Shown one piece after another: positions 9,840-19,332 of a DNA stretch of 40,669 nucleotides. Below the pieces are notes generated by a model, which was not told the DNA's origin, did no database searches, and saw only the letters and a list, made by a program, of their open reading frames with translations. Origin of the DNA: Planctomycetaceae bacterium (lineage in GTDB: Bacteria; Planctomycetota; Planctomycetia; Pirellulales; Pirellulaceae); NCBI GenBank assembly GCA_015490875.1, contig WFWZ01000300.1, positions 1-40,669 of the forward strand. The letters are read 5' to 3'. A program made the translations under genes and the position numbers. Each line of letters opens with the position of its first letter. The stretch's first letter is position 1.

Positions 9840-11507
9840 TCAATCGGGCAACTCCAATCGCTCGTCGCTGGCCACGAGGCGCAGCTTGTTGAGCGCTCGA
9901 GCTTCCAACTGCCGGATACGCTCCTTGGTGACTCCGAGTTCCCGGCCGACCTCCTTGAGCGTCAACGGTTCTTCGCCCGGGTTGAGTCCGAACCGGCGGA
10001 TGATAATCGTCTGTTCGCGCTGATCCAAGTGAGCCAGCATCTTGCGGATCTGCTCCTTGCGCAGCCGCTGCTTGCTCTCCTGCTCATACGCGTCCGCCCG
10101 CCAGTCCTCCTGCCCCTGGAACGCCTCGTCCTGCGAAGTTCGGAAGCGGTCCCGGTGCTTGAACTCTTCGGGAATCGACCGTGCGAAGTTCTTGATGATC
10201 GCCCAGCTCGCGTACGTGCTGAACTTGAACCCTCGCCCGTAGTCGAACTTCTCAACCGCACGAATCAGCGACATGTTCCCGTCGCTGACCAGACCGAAAA
10301 AGTCCTCGGTCGCGCCCACGTGCCGCTTGGCGATCGAGACGACCAATCGCAGATTCGCCTGGACGATCTGGTTCTTCACCTGCACCGCTTCCTGATAGAA
10401 CTTCTCGATCTTGTCCATCAGGGAAGCTCGAGGATGACGCACGTCCAGCTGCTCCCGCAACTTGGCCGCTCGATACTTCAAGTAGTTGAACTTGCGGAAC
10501 AGGTGCACCTCCTGCTCCCGAGTCAACAGCGGCACCTCGTACAAGGAGGCAAGATACTGGGGCAACCCTTGAGGCACACGCGGGGGTCGAGTCCGGTTCG
10601 GATTCTCGGGCATCGGCGCCAAGATCCGCTTGTGAGCTCCCGGACGCGTGAACTCGTCGTTGAAAATGTATTCCAACGGCAATTCCATGATCCGCTGCGC
10701 CCGCACCTCCTGAATCGCGCGGTAAACAGACGACCGAGGCCGGCCGAACTGCCGGGCCAGCTTTTCGACACTCTGGCCCTGCCGGTGCAGCCGATAAAGC
10801 TGCTTCTTCGTCTCCTCATCCAGCGGCCCTTCGTGACCGCCCGGAAACACCGCCAGGTTCGGATAACGCTGTTCAAACTGCTTCAGCGTCAACCGGATCG
10901 TTTCGACCGACCGGTTCGTGTGCTGAGCGATCCGCCGGTAGACCTCCGTCGGCCCGCCTCCTTCCTGCGCCAGCCGTCGAGCCCGGCGCACGATCTCCTC
11001 GCGCTCCGCTTCCGTCAATTGACGAAAGCGCTCCCCACGCTCCACACGCTCCCGATTGCCTGCGACAAACCGATCCACGCTGCTCTGCAAAAACCCGACG
11101 CGCTTGCGACCGTCGAAGACGAAGCGGCGACTCACCAGTCCCTGCTGCCGCCAGCGCGAAATGGTCTTGGTCGACACATGAAACATTTCCGCCAACTGAT
11201 CGATCGTGTAGACCGGTTCGGACAGCTCCTCGGGCGTCAAATCGGCCGAGTCCGAAAGGTCCTCGATCAGCAACAGCAAATCATGCCGAGCCTCTTCGCC
11301 GGACAGCGTCGCCGGCGGCATCGCCTCCGGACGATAACCGGTCACCCGAAAACAGACGTATTCAAAGCTGTAACGCCGACTCGGCTCCAGTTCCGACCAA
11401 AGCTTCTCCGCCGCTTCCATCTGCTCCAGCTTCCGCTCCCGAGGCGCATAGCGCACCTGCTGGTCACGCAAAGCCCGCATCGCGTCGCTTCGATAGTTCG
11501 TCCTCAT
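9840..11507 (-). CDS. Sigma-70 family RNA polymerase sigma factor with extra N-terminal helix-turn-helix domains
   Basis: Transcription initiation factor of the sigma-70 family. The start chosen (11507, MRTNYRSDAM) gives 555 residues; an upstream in-frame codon at 11621 would add 38 residues without homology. The C-terminal half has region 2 at about residues 376-445 (LRLVVSIAKRH, FFGLVSDGNMSLIRA, FKFSTYASWAIIKNFAR) and region 4 at about 490-545 (LKEVGRELGVTKERIRQLEA). The N-terminal half is unusual. It has a MerR/HTH_17-like segment at 100-125 (YTIDQLAEMFHVSTKTISRW), and a second HTH-like segment at about 246-268 (SVEKLARQFGRPRSSVYRAI). No canonical region 1.1 is seen. It could be the primary or an alternative group-2 sigma factor; the sequence alone does not decide. 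Confidence 0.9.
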   Translation of the reverse strand: MRTNYRSDAMRALRDQQVRYAPRERKLEQMEAAEKLWSELEPSRRYSFEYVCFRVTGYRPEAMPPATLSGEEARHDLLLLIEDLSDSADLTPEELSEPVYTIDQLAEMFHVSTKTISRWRQQGLVSRRFVFDGRKRVGFLQSSVDRFVAGNRERVERGERFRQLTEAEREEIVRRARRLAQEGGGPTEVYRRIAQHTNRSVETIRLTLKQFEQRYPNLAVFPGGHEGPLDEETKKQLYRLHRQGQSVEKLARQFGRPRSSVYRAIQEVRAQRIMELPLEYIFNDEFTRPGAHKRILAPMPENPNRTRPPRVPQGLPQYLASLYEVPLLTREQEVHLFRKFNYLKYRAAKLREQLDVRHPRASLMDKIEKFYQEAVQVKNQIVQANLRLVVSIAKRHVGATEDFFGLVSDGNMSLIRAVEKFDYGRGFKFSTYASWAIIKNFARSIPEEFKHRDRFRTSQDEAFQGQEDWRADAYEQESKQRLRKEQIRKMLAHLDQREQTIIIRRFGLNPGEEPLTLKEVGRELGVTKERIRQLEARALNKLRLVASDERLELPD

Positions 11508-12193
11508 CGCTCTCACCCATGCCTCTCTCGTTCCGACTCCGGAAGCCTTCCCTGCGGGTCCTCCGCACCTCCGAAAGTCGCCCTCCTGTCTCGGCAAACC
11601 TCCCGATGCCGAACTTCCCATCGTCCTCTCAGAACCAAAGAATCTTGACGACCTGCTCTCCTCCCTCTACGCACTCTTCACCGACCCAGTTCTGTAAAAC
11701 CGTTCACCTGCTTCCATTCGCCGGGCAACTCACCTCCCCGTCTCCACACACCACCGTCGTCCCCTCCTGGTCCAACCACGTTGTTGAACACCGTTTCCCC
11801 GGATTTGTCTCATTTTGCAATGCCACGACCCGGCCATCTATGCCGCGTCCTCCACGATCGCCAGGCCTCCGGCCACCTGCCAAACAAAGTCCTAACCAAC
11901 CTTCGTCACTCGACTTACTCCACTTCCACATCCCCAGTTTCAACAGCCCGCAGTTCCCCTGCTCCACTCAGGATCGCTCGAGCCCCGCCCCCTAACCGGC
12001 GCGGACTCGTGTTCACCCGGCATTCACCTAGCAAACGGCATGCCCAGCCGCCCGCGATGACTCCCAATCAACCTCGCTCCTTCAAACCACCTAATCGCCG
12101 GAAGGGAACCGTGTCGATGTATGTCGAAAGGCCCTTCCCACCAACCGGCTACTACCATAGACGCTCCGAGACCTCTGTTTATTCACTGAAAAT
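11508..12193. other. 686-bp intergenic region without a convincing gene
   Basis: This lies between the divergently oriented sigma factor gene (minus) and the secreted protein gene at 12194 (plus). The plus strand is strongly C-rich (pyrimidine-rich). Reading frames here are short, have no recognisable domains and no ribosome sites. It should contain the promoters of both flanking genes, but I could not pick -35/-10 boxes with confidence. Confidence 0.6.
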
Positions 12194-13603
12194 ATGTCCA
12201 TCGCCACATTTTCTTCCTTCAGGCGGCCCCTCTCACCCGTCGCTCTCTGCCTCCTAGCCACCTGGATGGCCGGGCTGGCCACCGGTGAAGCCCCCACGCC
12301 CAGGAAAAACCACTCATCGCCCGGCCATATCCGCCGCGTCGTCGCGCAAGTCGACCTGGCCGGCAAACTCCTGTTCAATGCCGATGGCCGAGGCGTCCAA
12401 GATCGCTCCATGCAGTTGCAGGGACGTCTGGAATACCGCGAAACGGTCCTCCGCATCACCGACGGGCATCTCCGGCAGGTCTTACGGACCATCAACCGTT
12501 CCACGGCTCAACTGGTGGTTGGCAAGTGGTCCAGCACTCCTCAATGGACCCACGGCACTACCCCTTTGGTGGCTCGCTGGAGCGGATCCCAGGTCCAGCT
12601 CTATGGCCTGTCCCGCCCTCTCAGCTCCAGCGACTTGGACATCGTCGCCCTCCAAATGGACCCTCTGGCCCTCGATCGGCTCATTCCAGCCGAACGCCGA
12701 GGTGAGTTGGCCAAGCCCAAACCGAGCGGCCAATGGAAGGTCGCCAATGAAGTGGCAGGGGCCCTCATGACCTGGGAGGTGTGCAGCCACCAGACGCTTG
12801 AGTGCCGAGTGGTGCGTCGCGATGAGGCTCGAGGCGTCGTGCTCCTCGAGGTTAGCGGCGAAATGCTGGGTGCCGTGGGAGGCGCCACAGCCGAAGCCAC
12901 ACTTCGAGGCAAACTGAATTACGACTGGAACACGGGAACCTGTACGTGGGCCGATTTCCAAATCCAGGAAAAGCGGGCGATCGGGCATGCGGCTCCGGGA
13001 CTGGAGGTCCAAGGACGCATTCGCGTGCAAACCACGCCGGAAGGCCGCATGTCGGCCGAAGAGTTGCGAGAACATCTGAGCACCATTCCGTCGCAGCCAG
13101 CTCCGACCGACCTGTACCTCGCCTTCGCCTCCCGCTACCACGGTTTCGAACTCATGCACGATCGCTCGTGGAAACTCCTCGTGGACGGTCCCAATCGCAC
13201 AATCTTCCGATTCATCCGCGATGGCGACCTGATCGCCCAAGCCAATATCGCTCGCGTCCGCTCCACGGAACGGCCGACGCTGGCCGAGTTCCAGGAAGAA
13301 ATCCGACTTGGATTGGGCGACGAATTCGAGAGAATCGTCTCGGCAACCAAGGAGACTCGCGACGACCAAACGCAGGTCTATCACGTCGTCGTCGCCGGAA
13401 GCGTCCAGTCACTCCCCATCCAGTGGATCTACGCCCATTTCCGCAACGAGCAGGGAGCCGTGACGGCCGTCCTCACCATCGATGCCCGGCTCGTCGAAAA
13501 ACACGCCGGCTTCGAACAACAGCTAATCGGGAGCCTCCGCGTGCTCCCGCCCCCACGCCCAAAGGAGGCTCGGGCGGTGGGGAAATCCTCCAAAAGCCGC
13601 TAA
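12194..13603 (+). CDS. Secreted protein of unknown function
   Basis: I do not recognise this family. The 469-residue product begins with a positively charged N-terminus and a hydrophobic stretch (PVALCLLATWMAGLATGEA), a probable signal peptide cleaved near residue 31. The mature part is mixed alpha/beta with no membrane segments or catalytic motif that I can name. The last 130 residues (DLYLAFASRYHGFELMHD, then WKLLVDGPN) resemble a compact domain that could bind a partner, but this is inference. Ribosome site before the ATG is weak. The next gene (13891) is also a secreted protein of unknown function in the same orientation. Confidence 0.75.
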   Translation: MSIATFSSFRRPLSPVALCLLATWMAGLATGEAPTPRKNHSSPGHIRRVVAQVDLAGKLLFNADGRGVQDRSMQLQGRLEYRETVLRITDGHLRQVLRTINRSTAQLVVGKWSSTPQWTHGTTPLVARWSGSQVQLYGLSRPLSSSDLDIVALQMDPLALDRLIPAERRGELAKPKPSGQWKVANEVAGALMTWEVCSHQTLECRVVRRDEARGVVLLEVSGEMLGAVGGATAEATLRGKLNYDWNTGTCTWADFQIQEKRAIGHAAPGLEVQGRIRVQTTPEGRMSAEELREHLSTIPSQPAPTDLYLAFASRYHGFELMHDRSWKLLVDGPNRTIFRFIRDGDLIAQANIARVRSTERPTLAEFQEEIRLGLGDEFERIVSATKETRDDQTQVYHVVVAGSVQSLPIQWIYAHFRNEQGAVTAVLTIDARLVEKHAGFEQQLIGSLRVLPPPRPKEARAVGKSSKSR

Positions 13604-13890
13604 GAGGCAGTACACCCCGATCTGCCGCCAACCCCGGTCGAAGGCGAGATCGACGCCGAGCAGATGGCTCCACGCTCGAAAACTGCCCGACTCTCCGTGC
13701 CGACTCCCCCAACCGGCCCATTCCCCGAAAAAGCCGAATAGACCCGGCTGGCGATTTGACCTGTTCTCTCCGGCCTGACTATACTAGCTAAACTGTCCCG
13801 TCGTCATATTTGAGTTCCGTTGTTTCCGCCGCTTTTGGCTGGTGGAGCGGCGATAGTGTTGGCTGGTGTGAACTTCTCGGAGTGAGCCAG

Positions 13891-14901
13891 ATGCGAGTTG
13901 GGTGGTACCGTGCCATGGGGTGGATCGGCGCCTGGATGGTCTTCTCCGGACTGGCCGCAGGCCCCATGGCGGCTCAAGTGGCAACTCCCGAAAGTCCCAC
14001 CCCGGCCTCTCCGGCCGTGCAGCCACGAAAGTTGGCCCTCGGCGTCCTCCGTGTCATCCAGCCGGAAATCCAGGTGACTGAAACGTTCACCGGCCCGGAC
14101 AAGCTCGTCGAACTGGCGACTCAGCGGCAACTCGACTGGACTCCCCACTTCGCTGCGAAGACGCGAGCACTCTATCGGCGAGCCCAAGAAGTGACCCTGC
14201 GGCGCGAAGTCTGGGCGTTCGAGTTCGCCTTCAAGCCCCTACGCGTGGTGATGGTCGATATTCCCCAGCCCAGCGGGCGGATGCAACGCAAGCCGGTCTG
14301 GTACATGGTCTATCGCGTCCGCTACCGCGGTGGCAACCTGGCTCCGCAGAAACAGGAGGATGGCACGGTTGCACCGGTCGTCACCGAGCACCCCCAAGGG
14401 CGGATCTTCTTCCCGCAGTTCCTCCTGACCGCTCACGAACTGAAGGAAACCTACTTCGACCAGGTGATCCCTGCGGCCATGGAAGTCATCACCAAACGGG
14501 AAAAACCCGATGGTCCGCTCCACGATTCGGTAACGATCGCCTCCAAGCCCATACCGCTTACCCGCGAGGAAGACGCACCGGGTGTTTGGGGCGTCGCCAT
14601 GTGGCAAGATGTTGATCCTCGGATCGACTTCCTCTCCATCGACGTCAAAGGACTCACCAACGCCTATCGCCCCGTCGATCCGCCTGGGGCATACAAACCG
14701 GGAGATCCCGCGGGAACGGGGCGGCAGCTCCTTAGCAAGACCCTGCGACTTTACTTCTGGAAGCCGGGCGATTCGGTGGAAGAAACCGAAGACGAAGTCC
14801 ACTTCGGTATTCCCGTCGAAGAAGATCCCGATCGCCAAGCCGATCTGCTCCGAGTCTACGGCGTGCAAAGACGGGTTGATTACGAGTGGGTCTACCGGTA
14901 A
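13891..14901 (+). CDS. Secreted protein of unknown function
   Basis: The 336-residue start at 13891 ([18 protein letters not shown]) is preferred because GGAGTGA precedes it and it gives a clean signal peptide ending near AAQVATPES. The in-frame codon at 13810 adds 27 residues without features. The mature protein contains [18 protein letters not shown] and [11 protein letters not shown] and ends in [11 protein letters not shown] do not recognise the family; it looks like a planctomycete-restricted hypothetical. It lies 90 bp upstream of rpmA in the same orientation, so it may be co-transcribed with rpmA-obgE-coaX. Confidence 0.75.
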   Translation: MRVGWYRAMGWIGAWMVFSGLAAGPMAAQVATPESPTPASPAVQPRKLALGVLRVIQPEIQVTETFTGPDKLVELATQRQLDWTPHFAAKTRALYRRAQEVTLRREVWAFEFAFKPLRVVMVDIPQPSGRMQRKPVWYMVYRVRYRGGNLAPQKQEDGTVAPVVTEHPQGRIFFPQFLLTAHELKETYFDQVIPAAMEVITKREKPDGPLHDSVTIASKPIPLTREEDAPGVWGVAMWQDVDPRIDFLSIDVKGLTNAYRPVDPPGAYKPGDPAGTGRQLLSKTLRLYFWKPGDSVEETEDEVHFGIPVEEDPDRQADLLRVYGVQRRVDYEWVYR

Positions 14902-14991
14902 CAATGGGAAGCTCCCATGGACCAACCCACCCGGAAACCCGGGCCATCTGGAACTCCGGATATCCTGGCCTTCGAGAGCAGCAGGTGAATC

Positions 14992-15246
14992 ATGGCACAT
15001 AAGAAGGGACAAGGCTCCAGCCGCAATGGACGCGATTCCAATGCCCAGCGTCGCGGCGTGAAGAAGTTCGGCGGACAACGTGTGCGAGCCGGCAACATTC
15101 TCGTCCGTCAAGTCGGCAACCGCTTTCATCCCGGGCACAACGTGGGCCAAGGAAAAGACTTCACGCTCTTTGCCCTAGCCGACGGCATCGTGCAGTTCGA
15201 TCGCAATGGTCGGCGGGTCAACGTGATTCCCGCCGAAGCCAACTGA
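14992..15246 (+). CDS. rpmA: 50S ribosomal protein L27
   Basis: Small protein near the peptidyl transferase centre. It is 84 residues and begins [20 protein letters not shown], the standard L27 N-terminus without a cleavable extension, followed by [19 protein letters not shown]. It is followed by obgE after 61 bp, the usual pairing. The usual upstream partner rplU (L21) is absent; two secreted-protein genes are there instead. Confidence 0.97.
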   Translation: MAHKKGQGSSRNGRDSNAQRRGVKKFGGQRVRAGNILVRQVGNRFHPGHNVGQGKDFTLFALADGIVQFDRNGRRVNVIPAEAN

Positions 15247-15307
15247 TTCCCACTGCACTTCGCGGGCCTCTTGCCGCTCGGCGGCACCATCCAAGGGGCC
15301 ACAGACC

Positions 15308-16312
15308 GTGTTCGTAGACCGCATTACCATCGAGTGCATTGGGGGAGACGGAGGCAACGGCTGCCTCAGCTTCCGGCGCGAAAAGTATGTTCCTCGAGGT
15401 GGTCCCGACGGCGGCGACGGCGGGCGAGGCGGTAACGTCATCATCGAGGCTCGTGAGGGTGTTGATCACCTCTCCGCATTGGCCCACCGTAAACGCTGGT
15501 GCGCCCAACGCGGCCGACACGGAATGGGAGCCAACCGGCACGGCAAGCGAGGCGAAGATATCATCCTCGCCGTCCCACCCGGTACCATCGTCTACGATGC
15601 CGAGGGCGGTTTCGTGCTCAAAGACCTCGTGCAAGCCGGGGATCGCCTGATCGCCGCGCGAGGTGGCAAAGGGGGATACGGCAACGCCCACTTCAAGTCG
15701 GCCACGAACCAAGCACCGCGCGAGCACACCCCCGGCGAAAAAGGAGAGATCCGACGGTTGACGCTCGAACTGAAAGTCATCGCCGACGTGGGTTTGGTCG
15801 GCAAACCCAATGCCGGCAAGAGCACTCTCTTAAGCCGCCTGTCGAAAGCCCGCCCCGAAATCGCCGCCTATCCCTTCACCACCAAACATCCCCATCTGGG
15901 CCGCGTCACTGTCGACTGGACTACGTCTTTCGTCATGGCCGATATTCCAGGACTCATCGAAGGAGCGCACACCGGCGTCGGCCTGGGCCACGAGTTCCTC
16001 CGCCATATCGAACGCTCGGGGATCCTCGTGCATCTTGTCGAACCGGCACCCCTGGATGGAACGGATCCGGTGGCCAACTACAACGCTATCCGCGAGGAAC
16101 TAGTGCGCTACAGCAAGTCACTCGAGGATCGTCCCGAAATCGTGGTGGTCACGAAAGCGGAACTCCCCGAAGCAGAAGACGCTCATCGACGGTTACAGGA
16201 AGCGTTGGACCGCGAGGTTCTCCAGATCTCCGCGGTCACGGGCACCGGCTTGGACCGGCTCCTCCATTCGATCCTCACTCAACTTGCCCAAGCCGAATCC
16301 CATGTCTCGTGA
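15308..16312 (+). CDS. obgE: Obg family GTPase
   Basis: Essential ribosome-assembly GTPase. The GTG start at 15308 follows AAGGGG by about 9 bp. The 334-residue protein has the glycine-rich Obg fold (residues 1-155, with GGDGGNGC and GGPDGGDGGRGG). The G domain has G1 VGKPNAGKSTLL and G3 DIPGLIEGAHTG. G4 is atypical: the position normally occupied by NKxD reads TKAE (VVVTKAELPEAED). There is no C-terminal OCT domain, and the length fits the short form. The coaX start codon overlaps its last codons by 11 bp, suggesting translational coupling. Confidence 0.95.
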   Translation: MFVDRITIECIGGDGGNGCLSFRREKYVPRGGPDGGDGGRGGNVIIEAREGVDHLSALAHRKRWCAQRGRHGMGANRHGKRGEDIILAVPPGTIVYDAEGGFVLKDLVQAGDRLIAARGGKGGYGNAHFKSATNQAPREHTPGEKGEIRRLTLELKVIADVGLVGKPNAGKSTLLSRLSKARPEIAAYPFTTKHPHLGRVTVDWTTSFVMADIPGLIEGAHTGVGLGHEFLRHIERSGILVHLVEPAPLDGTDPVANYNAIREELVRYSKSLEDRPEIVVVTKAELPEAEDAHRRLQEALDREVLQISAVTGTGLDRLLHSILTQLAQAESHVS

Positions 16313-17099
16313 CACGCCGTTGTCGCTCCCGTGGGCGCTGGTCGACATCGGCAACCGGCGATGCAAAGCCGTGCTCATCGATCCCGGTCGGTGGGACGCC
16401 GACCAGACTTTGACACGGCAAACGGTGGAACTCGAGTCGGACCACGTATTCTGGCAGTCGCTGCCGCGCCAGCCGATCCACTGGTGGATCGGGAGTGTCC
16501 ACCGGCCGACGCTTCGATCTTTGCAAGCTCGGATCGAGCAGCTCCGTCCTCGAGATCAGCAAACCGTCCTGACCGCTACCGACTTTCCGCTGAAGATCGA
16601 CGTCGCCGCTCCCGACCGCGTCGGCATCGATCGGCTCGCCGCGGCACTGGGAGCGTCCGCGTCGCTGCAGCCCGGGGAATCGGCGGTCGTCGTCGACGTC
16701 GGGACAGCGGTGACCGTGGATCTGGTCCGAGAGGAAAAGGAGGGGCCGGTCTTCGCTGGAGGCGCTATCTTCTGCGGTCCCCACCTGGCTGCGCGAGCCC
16801 TCCACGAGAGAACCGACGCTCTGCCTCTCATCGAGCCTCCCAACATGGCGCCTCCTCCCCTCGGCCGCGACACGCAAGCGGCAATGGCCTCGGGGCTCTA
16901 TTGGGGACTAGTGGGCGCCGTGCGCGAACTGGCTGAACGGATGGGGCAGGGCGATGGCGCAAAGTGTCGGATCGTTGTCACCGGCGGTGCTGGAGAGTCG
17001 CTGGCCGAGCAACTCCCAGGAGACGTTCGCTACGATGGAGCACTCGTGCTGCGCGGGCTCGGCATGGCCGTCAGCGCCTCCGCCAGGCGTCGGCAATGA
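16302..17099 (+). CDS. coaX: Type III pantothenate kinase
   Basis: Catalyses the first step of coenzyme A synthesis, phosphorylation of pantothenate. From ATG 16302 (MSRDTPLSLPWALVDIGN) it is 265 residues. ASKHA-type ATP-binding motifs are visible: LVDIGNRRCKA near the N-terminus, APDRVGIDRLAAALGA (pantothenate site), AVVVDVGTAVTVDLV and VVTGGAG. The start overlaps obgE by 11 bp. Its last 29 bp overlap the 3' end of the convergent permease gene, so the two transcripts must collide or terminate within coding sequence. Confidence 0.9.
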   Translation: MSRDTPLSLPWALVDIGNRRCKAVLIDPGRWDADQTLTRQTVELESDHVFWQSLPRQPIHWWIGSVHRPTLRSLQARIEQLRPRDQQTVLTATDFPLKIDVAAPDRVGIDRLAAALGASASLQPGESAVVVDVGTAVTVDLVREEKEGPVFAGGAIFCGPHLAARALHERTDALPLIEPPNMAPPPLGRDTQAAMASGLYWGLVGAVRELAERMGQGDGAKCRIVVTGGAGESLAEQLPGDVRYDGALVLRGLGMAVSASARRRQ

Positions 17100-18060
17100 C
17101 TGCCAGCACAATGACCCCGCCGGTCACCAACCGCTTGACCGGATCGGTGGCGCCAACCTGATCGAGTCCGGTCTGCAGAACGCTGATGATCAGGACGCCG
17201 AGGAACGATCGAACGATCGAGCCCCGGCCTCCCGCCAGACTCGTACCGCCGATCACCGCAGCCGCAATGGCCGCCAGCTCCATCCCCGTTCCACTGTTGG
17301 GGTCCGCCACGGCCATGCGGGCCGTCTCGATGACGCCAGCCAACCCCGCCAACAAGCCCGAGACGGCGAAGACGATCCACCTCGTGCGCCGCGGGTCGAT
17401 ACCCGACAATCGCAGTGCCGCGTCATTGTCACCCGTGGCAATGCAATGCCGTCCGAAGACGGTCTTCTGCAAAACGAGCTGGCCAAGCAACACCGCCAGC
17501 AATGCTACACCGAACGCAATCGATACTTGCAGCGTGCCGCGAGGAACCGTCAGCCATTGAATCTGAGTGCCGATGTACTGGGTGCTCGAGCCGGTCACCA
17601 GATAGGCGGCTCCGCGAGCTGCTTCCATCATCCCGAGGGTCACAATGAAGGAAGGAACCGACCAATGCACGACGAGCCATCCGTTGAAGGCACCGCAGGC
17701 CAGTCCGCAAGCCAACGAGACAACGAGGGCAGACGCGATCGACCACTCTTGGGAGACGATCAAGTAGCCGAAGACACCGGCCGTTAACGCCATGATCGAT
17801 CCGACCGACAGGTCGATGCCACCGACAATGAGCACCCACGTCATCCCCACCGTCACCAACATCAACGGGGGAATCCGGTTCGCGATCGTCGTCGCCACCG
17901 TGCGCGACCAGAAATAGTCGCTCAAGGTGCCAAACAGCGCAATCAGGCCGACGAGGACGGCGACCAGGACCAACGAGTCTGTCGACGCGCGCACAGCGCG
18001 GGGCAAACGATCGAACAGCGACATGACGGGGCTTTCTTGCGTCGGTAGGGTTTCAGGCAT
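17071..18060 (-). CDS. ABC transporter permease, ribose/sugar type (RbsC-like)
   Basis: Membrane permease of the branched sugar/ribose ABC importer family. It is 329 residues with about eight to ten hydrophobic segments. The family signature is seen in LIVGGIDLSVGSIMALTAGVFG and in the C-terminal IAAAVIGGTSLAGGRGSIV. An alternative start at 18024 (MSLFDRLPRAV) is possible. No ATPase or binding-protein gene lies next to it, so the partner subunits must be encoded elsewhere or the gene is an orphan. It follows the LptF/LptG-like gene on the same strand after 72 bp. Substrate cannot be told from sequence. Confidence 0.85.
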   Translation of the reverse strand: MPETLPTQESPVMSLFDRLPRAVRASTDSLVLVAVLVGLIALFGTLSDYFWSRTVATTIANRIPPLMLVTVGMTWVLIVGGIDLSVGSIMALTAGVFGYLIVSQEWSIASALVVSLACGLACGAFNGWLVVHWSVPSFIVTLGMMEAARGAAYLVTGSSTQYIGTQIQWLTVPRGTLQVSIAFGVALLAVLLGQLVLQKTVFGRHCIATGDNDAALRLSGIDPRRTRWIVFAVSGLLAGLAGVIETARMAVADPNSGTGMELAAIAAAVIGGTSLAGGRGSIVRSFLGVLIISVLQTGLDQVGATDPVKRLVTGGVIVLAVIADAWRRR

Positions 18061-18132
18061 GTAACAAGACCCGCCAACGCGATTCCCGTCTTGAGACGCA
18101 TCGCTGGCGGCCCAAAGTCCTGTTACAGCGTT

Positions 18133-19287
18133 TTACTCCCATCCTCGCCGGAGGACCACATAGGCACAAGGCCCGAAGATCAGCAACGGTAACCAGGCGG
18201 CCAGCGATGCGGGGCGGACAATGAGGTAGTTGCCGAGCGCATGGGCAGCCATCGTCACGGCCAAGAAACCGATGACCAATAGCAACGCCATACCTCCCGC
18301 ATAGAAGATGCCGTGTCCGTGCCGTCGAGTCACCAGCGGCAGGCCGATGACCAACAGACAAAAATCGAGTAGCGGCTGAACCAGCCGGGCATGAAGCAAC
18401 ACGCGCGCATCGGCCCCATAATCGAGACTCGGGTTGCGCAGCGCCGACACCAGTTCGCGCGTCGACAAGTACCGGCGATAACGCCTCCCGAACGCCAATT
18501 CATCGAACGTCACAGCGCTCACGAGAAACAACTGATCGGCCTTGAGCCACGGCGTGTCGTGGGGACTCAGAATTACTGCCTGCCCACCGATGCGAGCCGA
18601 CGGGCGTGTCGCCGCGTCGGCGGGACTCGTCACTCCGATCATCAGGTAGCCGCCCGGGCGGTCTTGCCGCGGAGCCACATAACGAGCTTCGCGACTGGTC
18701 AGCGCCGGCCCCCACTCGGTCGCCAAAGCGTCCGGCAACTGGAAAGCAGGTTGGACAATCGTGCGACTCGCCGGAAGGACTCCTTTTCCGGTGAGCAAAA
18801 TGCGGGTCTGGAAATCGAAGACCGGTGTGAAAGCTCGAGCCTCACCGCCGGCCCACGTCTGGGCATTACGCGTCAGACGGTCGCGAAAACCGGGAATCCA
18901 CCACTCGCGGTTGGCTGCTGCCGTGAGCGACACGAGCCAACCGGCACACAGCAACGGGAGTACGACGCGGCGCTTGGGGATCCCCGCGGCCATGACCGCC
19001 GTCAGTTCATTGGTGCGCTGCATCCAGGTGATGACAAATAGAGATGCGAGTAGCGCCAGCAGTGCGCTCGTTTGATCGAAGAACGCCAAGACGCGAGGCC
19101 CGTAGTACTCGAGCAGGACGAGCGTGCCGAATCGTTCGATATGCCCCAGGAACTCTTCCAGATTCCCGAACAAATCGATGACGATATAGAGTCCGCTGAA
19201 ACTGGCGAAAGCCACCAGCAATGTTCGGAGAAAGAGGCGAAGGATGTACCTGTCGAGCAGATACAACCGCGGAATCAGCGGTATCAT
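18133..19287 (-). CDS. LptF/LptG family permease (lipopolysaccharide export)
   Basis: Member of the YjgP/YjgQ family, the transmembrane subunits that pull lipopolysaccharide from the inner membrane in the LptB2FGC exporter. It is 384 residues. The layout is typical: N-terminal YLLDRYILRLFLRTLLVAF, helices to about residue 125, a large periplasmic domain (about 130-290), then C-terminal helices starting near LVQPLLDFCLLVIGLPLV. It supports an outer membrane with LPS-like lipids. Whether this is the F or the G copy is not resolved; no second copy is in the window. Confidence 0.85.
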   Translation of the reverse strand: MIPLIPRLYLLDRYILRLFLRTLLVAFASFSGLYIVIDLFGNLEEFLGHIERFGTLVLLEYYGPRVLAFFDQTSALLALLASLFVITWMQRTNELTAVMAAGIPKRRVVLPLLCAGWLVSLTAAANREWWIPGFRDRLTRNAQTWAGGEARAFTPVFDFQTRILLTGKGVLPASRTIVQPAFQLPDALATEWGPALTSREARYVAPRQDRPGGYLMIGVTSPADAATRPSARIGGQAVILSPHDTPWLKADQLFLVSAVTFDELAFGRRYRRYLSTRELVSALRNPSLDYGADARVLLHARLVQPLLDFCLLVIGLPLVTRRHGHGIFYAGGMALLLVIGFLAVTMAAHALGNYLIVRPASLAAWLPLLIFGPCAYVVLRRGWE

Positions 19288-19332
19288 CGGCGTCTTCCCT
19301 CCGTGGAATCTGCGCCCGCCAGCGAGCGGCCG

